A DNA stretch of 64,000 nucleotides, from NCBI GenBank assembly GCA_036346205.1, contig JARFJB010000987.1, positions 1,809,501 through 1,873,500 on the forward strand, read 5' to 3'. This document shows positions 54,391 through 64,000 of this stretch, one piece after another. The DNA is from Vesta saturnalis. Its lineage: Eukaryota; Arthropoda; Insecta; Coleoptera; Lampyridae. A program made the translations under genes and the position numbers. Within the stretch, counting starts at the first letter, position 1; each line of letters starts with the position of its first letter. The notes beneath the pieces were generated by a model, which was given only the letters and a program-made list of their open reading frames with translations, made no database searches and was not told the DNA's origin.

Positions 54391-57300
54391 AGGTGGTAGG
54401 CATGTATACTCCATGCCAGCCGGGGAGGTACCACCACCCTTACCATGGGCTCTTTAATATTGAGTCTCCGGTAAGGGCTGCCGGTTACCTTTTCCATCAT
54501 CCTTAATCTATTCTCATCCTTATTCTTCCTTCTCGCCCTCACTGTCTTCCTATCGGATTAAAAGTCCCAAATTAAAAAATAAGATGGCTGTGGTTTCTAG
54601 GGTTATAAATTCCGGACGTAAAATCCTGCCCCATTCGGATGTCCGGGAGGGCAGGGCCCAAGCGACCTCGGTCATCGAAAGTATCAACTTTCTGATTCAC
54701 CACTGCAACATCCGCGGTATCAGGTCTAATCTTAATGCTATTCACCAACATCTTGAACAATTACAACCTGATAGATTGTTTCTATCTGAAACACAAGTCT
54801 CCTCTGAAACCTACGAGTCACCCGACTTGCAATTTCCTCAATTCCATCTTCACTCTAACTTTCGATATAAAGGAGGCGTATGTGCGTACATCAAGGACAG
54901 AATTGCTTGCAAGAGGAGGGTTTCTTCCTTAGAAAATAAAAATTTTGACGTGATTTGGTTTAAACATTCTGGTCCTAATTTTGTGAAATTCTACTGTTGC
55001 ATTTATAGGTCTCCTAATGACAGCAACTTTCAAGACTTCTTCGATTACCTTAGTATGAAAGTTGACTATCTCCTGTCTCAGTTTCCATCTTGCGATACCT
55101 CATTTGTAGGCGATTTCAATGTTCATAACTCTAATTGGCTTCAATTTTCATCTACTACAAATCCCGCTGGTCATAGTGCAGAAACATTTGCTATTTCATG
55201 TGATCTCACACAAATGATTTCTGAACCCACAAGAATCCCTGATAACCCTAACCATACTCCACATCTTCTAGATCTCTTTCTTACATCAAACCCTCTTGTT
55301 TATAAAACTTCCGTTCTTTCGCCTTTAGGTCTTTCCGACCATTGTCTAATAAAAATCATTTCTACTGTACCTAATTCCACTGTTGTTCGCAAAACCGATA
55401 GAACCTTGTGGTGTTTTAAGTCAGCTCGATGGAGTGATTTACGGATTTCTTTGCAACCTTTCCATGGCGTGAATATTGTTTTAAGTCGTCCTCTTCTTCG
55501 GACATCGCTCTTTCAGTATCTGAAGTCATCCTCATGGGAATGGAGTTTACATTCCGAAAAACAGTACCGTGTAGGTCATTCACGTTCCCAACCCTGGTTC
55601 AATAAGGCTTGTTCTGATGCAATATCTTTAAAAATAAATGTTACATTAAATGGAAATCTAATAAATCGGTTGACAGTCATGTAGAATACGTTGGTGCTAG
55701 AAATATCTGCAAAGTGTCATCACTAAAACTAAAAAGTTGTTCGAACAACGAAAATGCAATGAACTAGCTACATCTCCTTTAGGCAGTCGTAAATTTTGGT
55801 CTTTAGCAAAAGCCATTAGTAAAACTTTCGAACATCTTCATTTCCCCCTGACATCTATTGACGGATCGGTAGTTGCTGATTCTGTAGACAAAGCCAACGT
55901 TTTTGTGGATTTGTTTGCATTAAACTCGTGTCTCAATGATTCTGGAAAAGATGTGCCCCTAGTCAACTCTTCTTCATACGTTATGAAACCAATTCATTTT
56001 CGGTACAAGCTCTTGGAATCGATCATCAGTAGGCTTGATCTCAATAAGGCGACTGGCCCAGACGGTATCCCAGCTATTGTCTTAAAGAAATGTTCCCCGA
56101 ACTAGTACCAGTCCTATCTAAGCTCTATACGATCTCTATATCTTCTGGGAATTCCTTCATCATGGAAGTTAGCAAATGTTCAACCTATTCCCAAAAAAGG
56201 TGATAAGACCGATCCCTCAAATTACAGACCAATTGCCATCACTTCCATTTTGTCTAAAATCATGGAAAAAGCCATCAATCAGCAACTGCTCATGTTCCTT
56301 GAAACTAACAAACTCCTTAGTGACCACCAATATGGGTTTAGGCAAAGTCGTTCAACAGGCGATCTTCTTTCATATGTGACCCAAGTTTGGAACAATACAG
56401 TAGAGCAGTCCGGTGAAACAGTTGTAGTCGCTTTAGATATCTCAAAGGCATTTGACCAAGTTTGGCATAAGTGTTTACTTGCCAAACTCACCTCGTTGGG
56501 TTAAATGATACGCTCATCAACTGGGTTTCTAGTTTCCTTGATAAAAGACGAATACGTGTCGTAGTTGATGGCTTTTTTCAAAAGAAGTTAGCATTAACGC
56601 GGGCGTACCACAGGGATCCGTTATAGCGCCTACACTTTTCTGCTGTACATAAACGACCTTATTTCTTCAACAACTAACCCCATCCATTGCTTTGCTGACG
56701 ATAGCACTCTTCACTGTAGTTCATCTCAGTCTACTCATAGTGATAATCCACCTTCTATGTCAAAAAGAAATTAAAGCTGAAATGGCAAATTCAATCAACA
56801 AAGACATTCAACGTATTCTCGAATGGGGAAGCAATAATCTAGTTAAATTTAATGCTAACAAAACTCAGTGTTGCCTTATGTCCGCCAAAAAAGATCGATC
56901 ATTTCCTGTTGTAAGTATGAATGGCTCAGTTCTTAAGTTTTCAGACTCTATTACTCTGTTGGGTATGACTGTATCTTCAAATCTCTCATGGGTTGACCAT
57001 CTTCTGTCAGCTACCAAAACAGCTGCTCGTAAAATAGGCTTTTTGTACAGATCTAAGCAGTACTTTACCTCTCGACAACTCCTTCTGTTGTATAAGGCCC
57101 AAATTCGGCCTCATCTGGAATATAATTCTCACCTCTGGGTTAGTGCTCCCCAATACGCTCTCGATATCGTTGATCGTATTCAAAAGACGATTAGGCTTAT
57201 AAATGACCGTCCTTAACTTCTCACATACAGTCCCTTGAGCATAGAAGGATGGTTTCAGTTCTTTCTTTGTATTATCGTTATTACAACGGCTATTGTGCTG

Positions 57301-57626
57301 GAATTAATTCTTTGATACCATCTCCGGCTATCTTTGCGAGAAACACTCGGTTCGCTCATTCACATCATCAGTATGCAGTACAAATCTCCACTTGTCGTAC
57401 CAAACGGGCGCAATCCACATTTTCTACACGGCTTCTAAACTCTGGAATGATCTCCTTAGTTCCTGTTTTCCTCTAACTTATGACATGAGAAAATTTAAGG
57501 TAGCTGTTCATAGGCATCTATTGGCAATTCATTATCCCTCTATCCATCCTCCTAAGTGTTCCTGAGTGCTTAAGCACGATAGGCCTTATTTAGCCTGTTC
57601 AGGTCCACAATCATAAAAAAAAAAAA
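54391..57626 (+). mobile_element. Full-length plus-strand non-LTR retrotransposon (LINE copy L1)
   Basis: It begins AGGTGGTAGGCATGTATACT, the same 5' end as in the short derivative at 37913, and ends CACAATCATAAAAAAAAAAAA. It contains an APE endonuclease frame followed by a frameshifted RT. The single poly(A) tail and the endonuclease/RT type suggest a CR1/Jockey-superfamily element; the exact clade is not decided. The flanks are family X modules; no clean target duplication is visible. Confidence 0.88.
54584..57476 (+). pseudogene. LINE L1 endonuclease-RT polyprotein, frameshifted
   Basis: 54584-55684 is a 366-codon frame with an APE-type endonuclease. Asn42 lies in HHCNIRGIRSNL, Glu69 in LFLSETQVSS, YRSP at 141-144, Asp177/Asn179 in VGDFNVHNSNW and the SDH at 251-253: all catalytic positions are present. 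After frame changes, 55737-56105 holds the segment ending SRLDLNKATGPDGIPAIVLK (RT start). 56250-56504 has HQYGFRQSRSTGDLL and VVALDISKAFDQVWHKCLLA (first RT Asp). At about 56600-56700 are INAGVPQGSVIAP and CFADDSTLH in other frames. 56692-57216 is the thumb region (LGMTVSSNLSWVDHL, PHLEYNSHLW). The catalytic residues survive but at least four frameshifts do not allow a full protein. Confidence 0.87.
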
Positions 57627-57639
57627 GAAATATAACGCT

Positions 57640-58847
57640 AGATGGTGCCATCTTTAGTACAGAAAATGTTCATTAGTCCATACACAACTGGATGACGACA
57701 CAAATTCAAATTTCCCAACAAGGGCCCACGACAGGAGGGCGCAGGTCCTAACACAGGTTTCTATGTTTGTCTTATAAGTTAGCAATAGGCTTCTTATTAG
57801 AATACAAGTTCAAATTTCTCGCAATAAGTAATCAGAATCACTTAAATACAAATCCAAATTCAAATTTCCCTCCAAGGGACCAGGGCTAGGACCCGAAGGC
57901 AAGTTATGAAGCCCTATGTCTGCCTTATAAGTTAGCATTAGGCCTCCTGATTATTATTATAATAAAAGTTCAAATTCCCGTCATAGATGGCGCCAAAAAC
58001 AAATTCAAATTTTTGTTAGGGCGACCTGAAGTAAGTTGCTAAGCGTTACATCTGTCTTACAAGTTAGCATTATATCCCTTATTATAATACAGATTCATAT
58101 TTCCAGCCATAACCTGCAGAGAGTTAAATACAAAATTCAAATTTTCCGCCATTGGGACCTCGACGGGGGGCAAAGCCCCGAGACAAGTTAAATACACTGT
58201 CTTACAAGTTAGCATTACTTATTATAATACAAATTCAAATTTTAAGGGTACCACAACAATATACGAAGTCCACGAACAAGTTGCGAACTCAACGAAAGAG
58301 CACAATTGCGACGTACCTGTGTTACATATCTGTTATGTTCGGGAAAGTTGGTGTGGGTATCGCCGAAAGTCTCGCGTCGCGTAATTTTACTTATATGAAA
58401 CGTGCAAATAACGGTTTCTCGAAACGTCAAGTACTTGCAGCGACCAGCAAATAGATTGAAATGATTGGTCACGTGCGCTATGATTTATTTAATCAGGAAA
58501 AGTTTCTCATAAGTGGTGTTGAGTTAAAGGTTAAATTGGTACGATCAAGACCTTTAGTCTAATGGCGGCGCACGGTTCAAATTACAAGACGCGAATTATG
58601 TACGCTAGTTTACTGATGAGACGTATGCGAATCAATCCCACCATTGTGGTTGCACGCGCTAAAGCCTTAGAAACAACTGCAGCAAAATACTCTGTTGCAA
58701 GGACCGAAGTAAGAGTGATAACTATACATGTGAGCATACAGCGAAAATCATTGGATGATGTCTTCCTCGGCCAGTTACCTAAACGATGCATCAGGTTTTA
58801 ACAAAAAAGCCTTAGAGATAATGTGTAAAGGTTTGACTTTGCTCTGT
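57640..58847 (+). repeat. Non-coding region with repeated GTTAGCATTAGG modules, copy 1
   Basis: A module GTCTTAYAAGTTAGCATTAG, then CTCTTATTATAATACAAATTC and AAATTTCC, recurs at about 57768, 57928, 58048 and 58198 (spacing 120-160 bp), usually followed by a CGCCA/GGGACC segment. Related words occur at 62866 and 63085. The frame at 58562-58801 (MAAHGSNYKTRIMY...) is not maintained in copy 2, so I do not call it a gene. Confidence 0.7.
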
Positions 58848-60480
58848 AATTCATTTTCGGTACAAGCTCTTGGAATCGATCATCAGTAGGCTTGATCTCA
58901 ATAAGGCGACTGGCCCAGACGGTATCCCAGCTATTGTCTTAAAGAAATGTTCCCCGAACTAGTACCAGTCCTATCTAAGCTCTATACGATCTCTATATCT
59001 TCTGGGAATTCCTTCATCATGGAAGTTAGCAAATGTTCAACCTATTCCCAAAAAGGTGATAAGACCGATCCCTCAAATTACAGACCAATTGCCATCACTT
59101 CCATTTTGTCTAAAATCATGGAAAAAGCCATCAATCAGCAACTGCTCACGTTCCTTGAAACTAACAAACTCCTTAGTGACCACCAATATGGGTTTAGGCA
59201 AAGTCGTTCAACAGGCGATCTTCTTTCATATGTGACCCAAGTTTGGAACAATACAGTAGAGCAGTCCGGTGAAACAGTTGTAGTCGCTTTAGATATCTCA
59301 AAGGCATTTGACCAAGTTTGGCATAAGTGTTTACTTGCCAAACTCACCTCGTTGGGTTAAATGATACGCTCATCAACTGGGTTTCTAGTTTCCTTGATAA
59401 AGACGAATACGTGTCGTAGTTGATGGCTTTTTTCAAAGAAGTTAGCATTAACGCGGGCGTACCACAGGGATCCGTTATAGCGCCTACACTTTTCTGCTGT
59501 ACATAAACGACCTTATTTCTTCAACAACTAACCCCATCCATTGCTTTGCTGACGATAGCACTCTTCACTGTAGTTCATCTCAGTCTACTCATAGTGATAA
59601 TCCACCTTCTATGTCAAATCAAGAAATTAAAGCTGAAATGGCAAATTCAATCAACAAAGACATTCAACGTATTCTCGAATGGGGAAGCAATAATCTAGTT
59701 AAATTTAATGCTAACAAAACTCAGTGTTGCCTTATGTCCGCCAAAAAGATCGATCATTTCCTGTTGTAAGTATGAATGGCTCAGTTCTTAAGTTTTCAGA
59801 CTCTATTACTCTGTTGGGTATGACTGTATCTTCAAATCTCTCATGGGTTGACCATCTTCTGTCAGCTACCAAAACAGCTGCTCGTGAAATAGGCTTTTGT
59901 ACAGATCTAAGCAGTACTTTTCCTCTCGACAACTTCTTCTGCTGTATAAGGCCCAAATTCGGCATCATCTGGAATATAATTCTCACCTCTGGGTTAGTGC
60001 TCCCCAATACGCTCTCGATATCGTTGATCGTATTCAAAAGAGAGCGATTAGGCTTATAAATGACCGTCCTTAACTTCTCACATACAGTCCCTTGAGCATA
60101 GAAGGATGGTTTCAGTTTTTCTGTGTATTATCGTTATTACAAGGGCTATTGTGCTGGTGAATTATATTCTTTGATACCATCTCGGGCTATCTTTGCGAGA
60201 AACACTCGGTTCGCTCATTCACATCATCAGTATGCAGTACAAATCTCCACTTGTCGTACCAAACGGGCGCAATCCACATTTTTCTACACGGCTTCTAAAC
60301 TCTGGAATGATCTCCTAGTTCCTGTTTTCCTCTCACTTATGAATGAGAAAATTTAAGGTAGCTGTTCATAGGCATCTATTGGCAATTCATTATCCCTCTA
60401 TCCATCCTCCTAAGTGTTCCTGAGTGCTTTAGCACGATAGGCCTTATTTAGCCTGTTCAGGTCCACAATCATAAAAAAAA
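58848..60480 (+). pseudogene. LINE copy L2 (3' half, duplicated)
   Basis: Almost identical to 55992-57626 but with many one-base deletions in homopolymers (for example AAAAAA to AAAAA at 59053 and TTTTT to TTTT at 59895). The RT frame 58947-59360 includes YRPIAITSILSKIMEKAINQ, GFRQSRSTGDLLSYV and DISKAFDQVWHK. The rest of the RT is in other frames, with ADDSTLH near 59550. It has no 5' end and arose by tandem duplication rather than by retrotransposition. Confidence 0.88.
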
Positions 60481-60484
60481 AAAA

Positions 60485-61574
60485 AATATAACGCTAGATG
60501 GTGCCATCTTTAGTAGAAAATGTTCATTAGTCCATACACACTGGATGACGACAAAATTCAAATTTAACAACGACAGGACGCAGGTCTAAACAGGTTTCTA
60601 TGTTTGTCTTATAAGTTAGCAATAGGCTTTATTAGAATACAAGTTCAAATTTCTCGCAATAAGTAATCAGAATCACTTAAATACAAATCCAAATTCAAAT
60701 TTCCTAAGGGACCAGGGCTGACGAAGGCAAGTTAAGTATGTCTGTTATAAGTTAGCATTAGGCCTCCTGATTATTATTATAATAAAAGTTCAAATTCTCA
60801 TAGATGGCAAAACAAATTCAAATTTTTGGTGAGGCCTGAAAGTAAGTTTAGTTACATCTGTCTTAAAGTTAGCATTATATCCCTTATTATTACAGATTCA
60901 TATTTCCAGCCATAACCTGCAGAGATTAAATCAAAATTCAAATTTTCCATTGGACCTCGACAAAGCCCCGAGCAAGTTAAATAACCTGTCTTACAAGTTA
61001 GCATTAGGCCTATATAATACAAATTCAAATTTCCGCCAATACAAACAATATCGAAGTACGAACAAGTTTGGATCACTAAGAAGACCAGCAATTGACACCT
61101 GTGTTACAATATCTGTTATGTTCGGGAAAGTTGGTTATCAAATCGCGTCGCGTAATTTTACTTATATAAACGTGCAAATAACGGTTTCGAAACGTCAATA
61201 CTTCACGACCAGCAAATAGATTGAAATGATTGGTCATGCTATGATTTATTTAATCAGGAAAAGTTTCTCATAAGTGGTGTTGAGTTAAAGGTTAAATTTA
61301 CGATCAAGACCTTTAGTCTAATGGCGGCGCATTCAAATTACAAGACGCGAATTATGTACGCAGTTTACTAGACGTATGGAATCAATACCATTGTTGCACG
61401 CGCTAAACCTTAAAACAACTGCAGCAAAATACTCTGTTGCAAGGACCAAGTAAGGTGATAACTATACTGACCAGCGAAAATTTGATGATGTCTTCCTCGG
61501 CCAGTTACCTAAACGATGCATCGTAGGTTTTACCAAATAAAGCCTTGAGAATAATGTTAAATTATTGACTTTGC
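60485..61574 (+). repeat. GTTAGCATTAGG-module region, copy 2 (eroded)
   Basis: Same order as 57640-58847, but shortened by many small deletions, frequently removing GC-rich bases (for example TTCCCAACAAGGGCCCACGA is reduced to TTAACAACGA). Confidence 0.85.
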
Positions 61575-62640
61575 ATTAATATCCGTTAGTGCGATTTTAC
61601 CTATAAAAGCATCGCATCGCAAATTGTGCCTATATGATTAGATTTGATGTTTGTTAAAGAATTGCTGGACATTTTTCGCAGTAAAGTCCCTGCCCTTATC
61701 CCTCTGTATACCTTGAGGTATCTTTTCGCATCTTTGAAAAATAACCGAGAATACGTCGATTATAGAACATGTAGTTTTTCAGCTTCAGAACTCGTGTCCA
61801 TACCATCTTGCTAAATACATCGATAACCGTCAGTATATGATTATACCTGTCATTATATTTACTTAGATTTCTCATACGCCAATTTCGAGTAAATTTCTCA
61901 CTACAGGTTTATGTATAGTGTACGCTGCTTGTTTCTGTAACCGCTCTCTAATATCTTCCCTAGGGGCCTGTTTATAAATCTAAATTCCTTTTTGACAGCG
62001 GTATTTCTGCTAAGGCAGAGCTTGTATGTAAAATAGGCTTATGTGATGGTATGCACATTATCGGTAAAACCGAAATTTAAAAATAGTACTCTAATAAGCG
62101 GTCAGCATGCATGCTCAACCTGATTATAAAATCTAAAGCCGTTTTTTTGGCATAGGTATTTCCGCTGACACAGAACTTTTATGTATGTATGTAAAATAAT
62201 ATAGAGGTGAAATCTAGCTTGAAGACACAGGTAATTCGCTGCATACATCAAAATATTAAATAACCTGTTTGCGCAAATATATATTTGGTTTTGGCTGTTG
62301 ACGGTTTACATGAAGAGCTTGATAGATATTTTATTCTGAGTTAGTAATTTAATTTAATATACAGCTTCGTAATTGCATTGCATCCCTCTAACTAATCTAG
62401 TCAATGCTAACTAAAAGCCCCGATATATACATGTAGGTAAGATACGTTTATTATTATTGTTTACGTTAAATTGCGAAATCGTACATTCACTTTTGTATAA
62501 CAACACGTTAATTAACTGATTACGCAATAACTGTTTTTATTATTATTATCATTATATAGAATTTAACAGCGTATTTAGAAGCAGCTGTATATGTTATTTT
62601 TATCTTGATAAGATTCTTTAATATCATAAATAATCCAACT
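61575..62640 (-). repeat. Repeat family X fragments and AT-rich sequence
   Basis: Two minus-orientation modules (about 61955-62025 and 62110-62185) carry ATAAATCTAAA, TTTTTGRCAG and GGTATTTCYGCT, matching 53270-53350 and, in reverse, 16470 and 17215. The rest is AT-rich without genes. Confidence 0.5.
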
Positions 62641-63480
62641 GTTTATTAGCTTTACAAAATAGACCAAAATACAATCCTCACGTGGACATATAAAAAACGA
62701 CTGCCGAGATGTCCCTGGGCCACAAAAATCCAAGATAGTAAAATTTTAAAATGTTTGTAAACACATTAATTAACACGATGTCGACTGATTGCCACTTTCC
62801 AATCATAATGAAGTTGTATAACTGTTTAATAATAAACACATATTAAGAAGCCCACGAACAGATCCCCGTCTTACAAGACTACGGCCTCTTATTAGAATAC
62901 AACCCCCAATCCATAAATAAATGGGATTTAAAAAATGTAATGCAACCTCCTTTGATAAAAACTGATCCTAATTAATAACATATTAAATCTTTTTATTCTC
63001 AGAACACGATGCACTGATTGCGCACTTCTACCACCCTCCATGAAGCTGAAACTGTTTAATAATACATTTCTTAATACAGTCATAAGGATCCTTACAGACT
63101 ACGGCCTCTTATAGAATTCCCCCAATCCATAATGGGATTGAAAAGGACTCGAAAAGAAACCATGGTGATAAAATACGATCCACATGGGCGTATAACATAA
63201 TGAAAGTGTTTTCCCAAAATCCAAGATGGCGGAAGGTACCTGTACTAGCTGAACTCTAAAACATTTCTTAATTATCATCATAAGGATCCTAGCTCATGAT
63301 AATACAATTAATTGAAAAGGACTTATAAGCAAACGATTTAGAAGGGTTTATCAAATGATATTGGGCGTATAAAAAGATGTTAAATAAGATGTGCGAAGGT
63401 ACCTTGTATATGCTATAATGTTTTTGCAACTATTTAAACCAATACTGCTCATGATAATACAACATATGTGACTTATATCT
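62641..63480. repeat. Degenerate tandem repeats, unit about 220-240 bp
   Basis: The blocks GTCTTACAAGACTACGGCCT then ...CCCAATCCATAA, plus ATGGGATT and CATAATGAAG/CATAAGGATCC words, recur at about 62866, 63085 and in shorter form at 63280 and 63420. Each later unit is shorter. Confidence 0.6.
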
Positions 63481-63900
63481 AAATCGATTTAGAATTATTT
63501 CAGGTTTATTCATTATTAACATATTTTCTACATTTATAGATGTTGCAACATTTGTAATATAGTGGTATATGATTCTGTAACTTCGCAAACTTACAGAAGG
63601 TTACATCTATCCTAAAATTATTGTATCAGTCGTATCTAGCAACTTATTGCTCATGTACATAAATTATTTGTCTACATTTAAGGGCAAAATTTGTAGCATA
63701 CTTCTGAAGCTTCTAATATACGAGTTTTATAAAATTATGTAATCAGTGATATTTGCAACTAATTGCTCAGATAAATATTCTATTTGGATTAAATTGAGCA
63801 ACTTCTGAAATTCTAATATACTTAAAAATTCATTTTCAATCGGATATTTCACCTAATTCCAGAATATTTATATTATTGCAACTAAATATTTGAAATCTTT
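63481..63900. repeat. Degenerate tandem repeats, unit about 100-120 bp
   Basis: GCAACTTATTGCTCATGTAC (63640) and GCAACTAATTGCTCAGATAA (63754), each followed by a TCTAATATAC-ending block, with an earlier relative near 63545. The unit shrinks toward the right. Confidence 0.55.
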
Positions 63901-64000
63901 TTATCAAATTTAAACAGATATTATGATTATAAATAACAGAGGGTGGTAGGGTATAACGGTAACAGTATGTAAAATTAAACATAAACAATAAAGGACTAAA

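Larger units (their letters stand above)
55992..61574 (+). repeat. 2.86-kb tandem duplication
   Basis: 55992-58847 is repeated as 58848 to about 61574. Each unit holds the 3' half of the LINE plus about 1.2 kb of following non-coding sequence. The junction at 58847/58848 shows AATTCATT on both sides. Copy 2 is about 130 bp shorter because of many small scattered deletions. Confidence 0.9.

Noticed and set aside
58562..58801. 79-codon frame in the GC-richer part after the LINE
   Set aside because: The tandem copy (61320-61540) has lost the frame through deletions and no motif is recognised.
57640..63900. Regularly spaced repeats as a CRISPR-like array
   Set aside because: Repeat units are long and diverged, spacers are also related to each other, and the context is eukaryotic.

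Overview
This window looks like a piece of a large, AT-rich, transposon-dense invertebrate nuclear genome, most probably an arthropod and plausibly an insect. The reasons are the many animal-type transposable element families, the short GT-AG introns (52-57 bp), a Tc1/mariner-superfamily DD41D transposon, the YqaJ-nuclease/transposase gene type common in arthropods, and the abundant (TA)n, (CA)n and (CT)n microsatellites. I find no bacterial operon, rRNA, CRISPR array or virus. I also cannot name a single host gene with confidence: almost everything recognisable is mobile DNA in various states of decay.

Layout. 0.4-1.5 kb: a Mutator-like (MULE) transposase fossil between A-rich ladder-like ends. 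1.7 kb: a tRNA-fold gene (anticodon AGC). 2.3-3.1 kb: the 5' part of a hAT element. 5.1-6.7 kb: a spliced gene coding a transposase-type domain plus a YqaJ/lambda-exonuclease domain, slightly broken. 8.1-9.0 kb: RTE-type non-LTR retrotransposon fragment A. 9.1-10.1 kb: a complete but tiny Gypsy-type element (two 150-bp LTRs, partial gag). 14-15 kb: RTE fragment D. 16-18 kb: dispersed repeat family X. 18.2-21.8 kb: RTE copy B, split by an apparently intact DD41D transposon at 18425-19756. 23.9-24.6 kb: a tandem array. 26.25-27.57 kb: a CACAG-ended element with 3-bp target duplication carrying a conserved protein of unknown function. 27.6-28.5 kb: a pogo/jerky-type DDE fossil. 29.8-30.3 kb: a Tc1-type fossil. 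32.2, 35.2, 41.4 and 48.1 kb: palindromic elements whose arms are ladders of a short repeated word. 34.8 kb: Penelope-like RT end. 37.9 kb: a 297-bp internally deleted LINE. 38-44 and 47.8-48.4 kb: Jockey-like fragments, a hAT fragment and a second tRNA-like sequence. 44.7-47.8 kb: the longest RTE copy (C), ending in (CTTAA)n. 48.4-49.4, 54.4-57.6 and 58.8-60.5 kb: three copies of a plus-strand non-LTR element. 56.0-61.6 kb: a 2.86-kb tandem duplication. 61.6-64 kb: progressively degraded repeats.

How the parts relate. The nesting gives relative ages: the DD41D element landed inside RTE copy B; a ladder palindrome lies inside Jockey-like sequence; the full-length LINE at 54.4 kb sits inside repeat family X and part of it was later duplicated in tandem. 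The DD41D transposase is the only element protein that still looks fully functional. The most unusual items are the ladder-arm palindromes (with a MULE fossil carrying similar ends), the CACAG-ended element, the LINE-derived short element, and an inverted duplication centred on the polypurine tract/LTR junction of the mini-Gypsy element. Family assignments come from motif recognition by eye; no database search was run.
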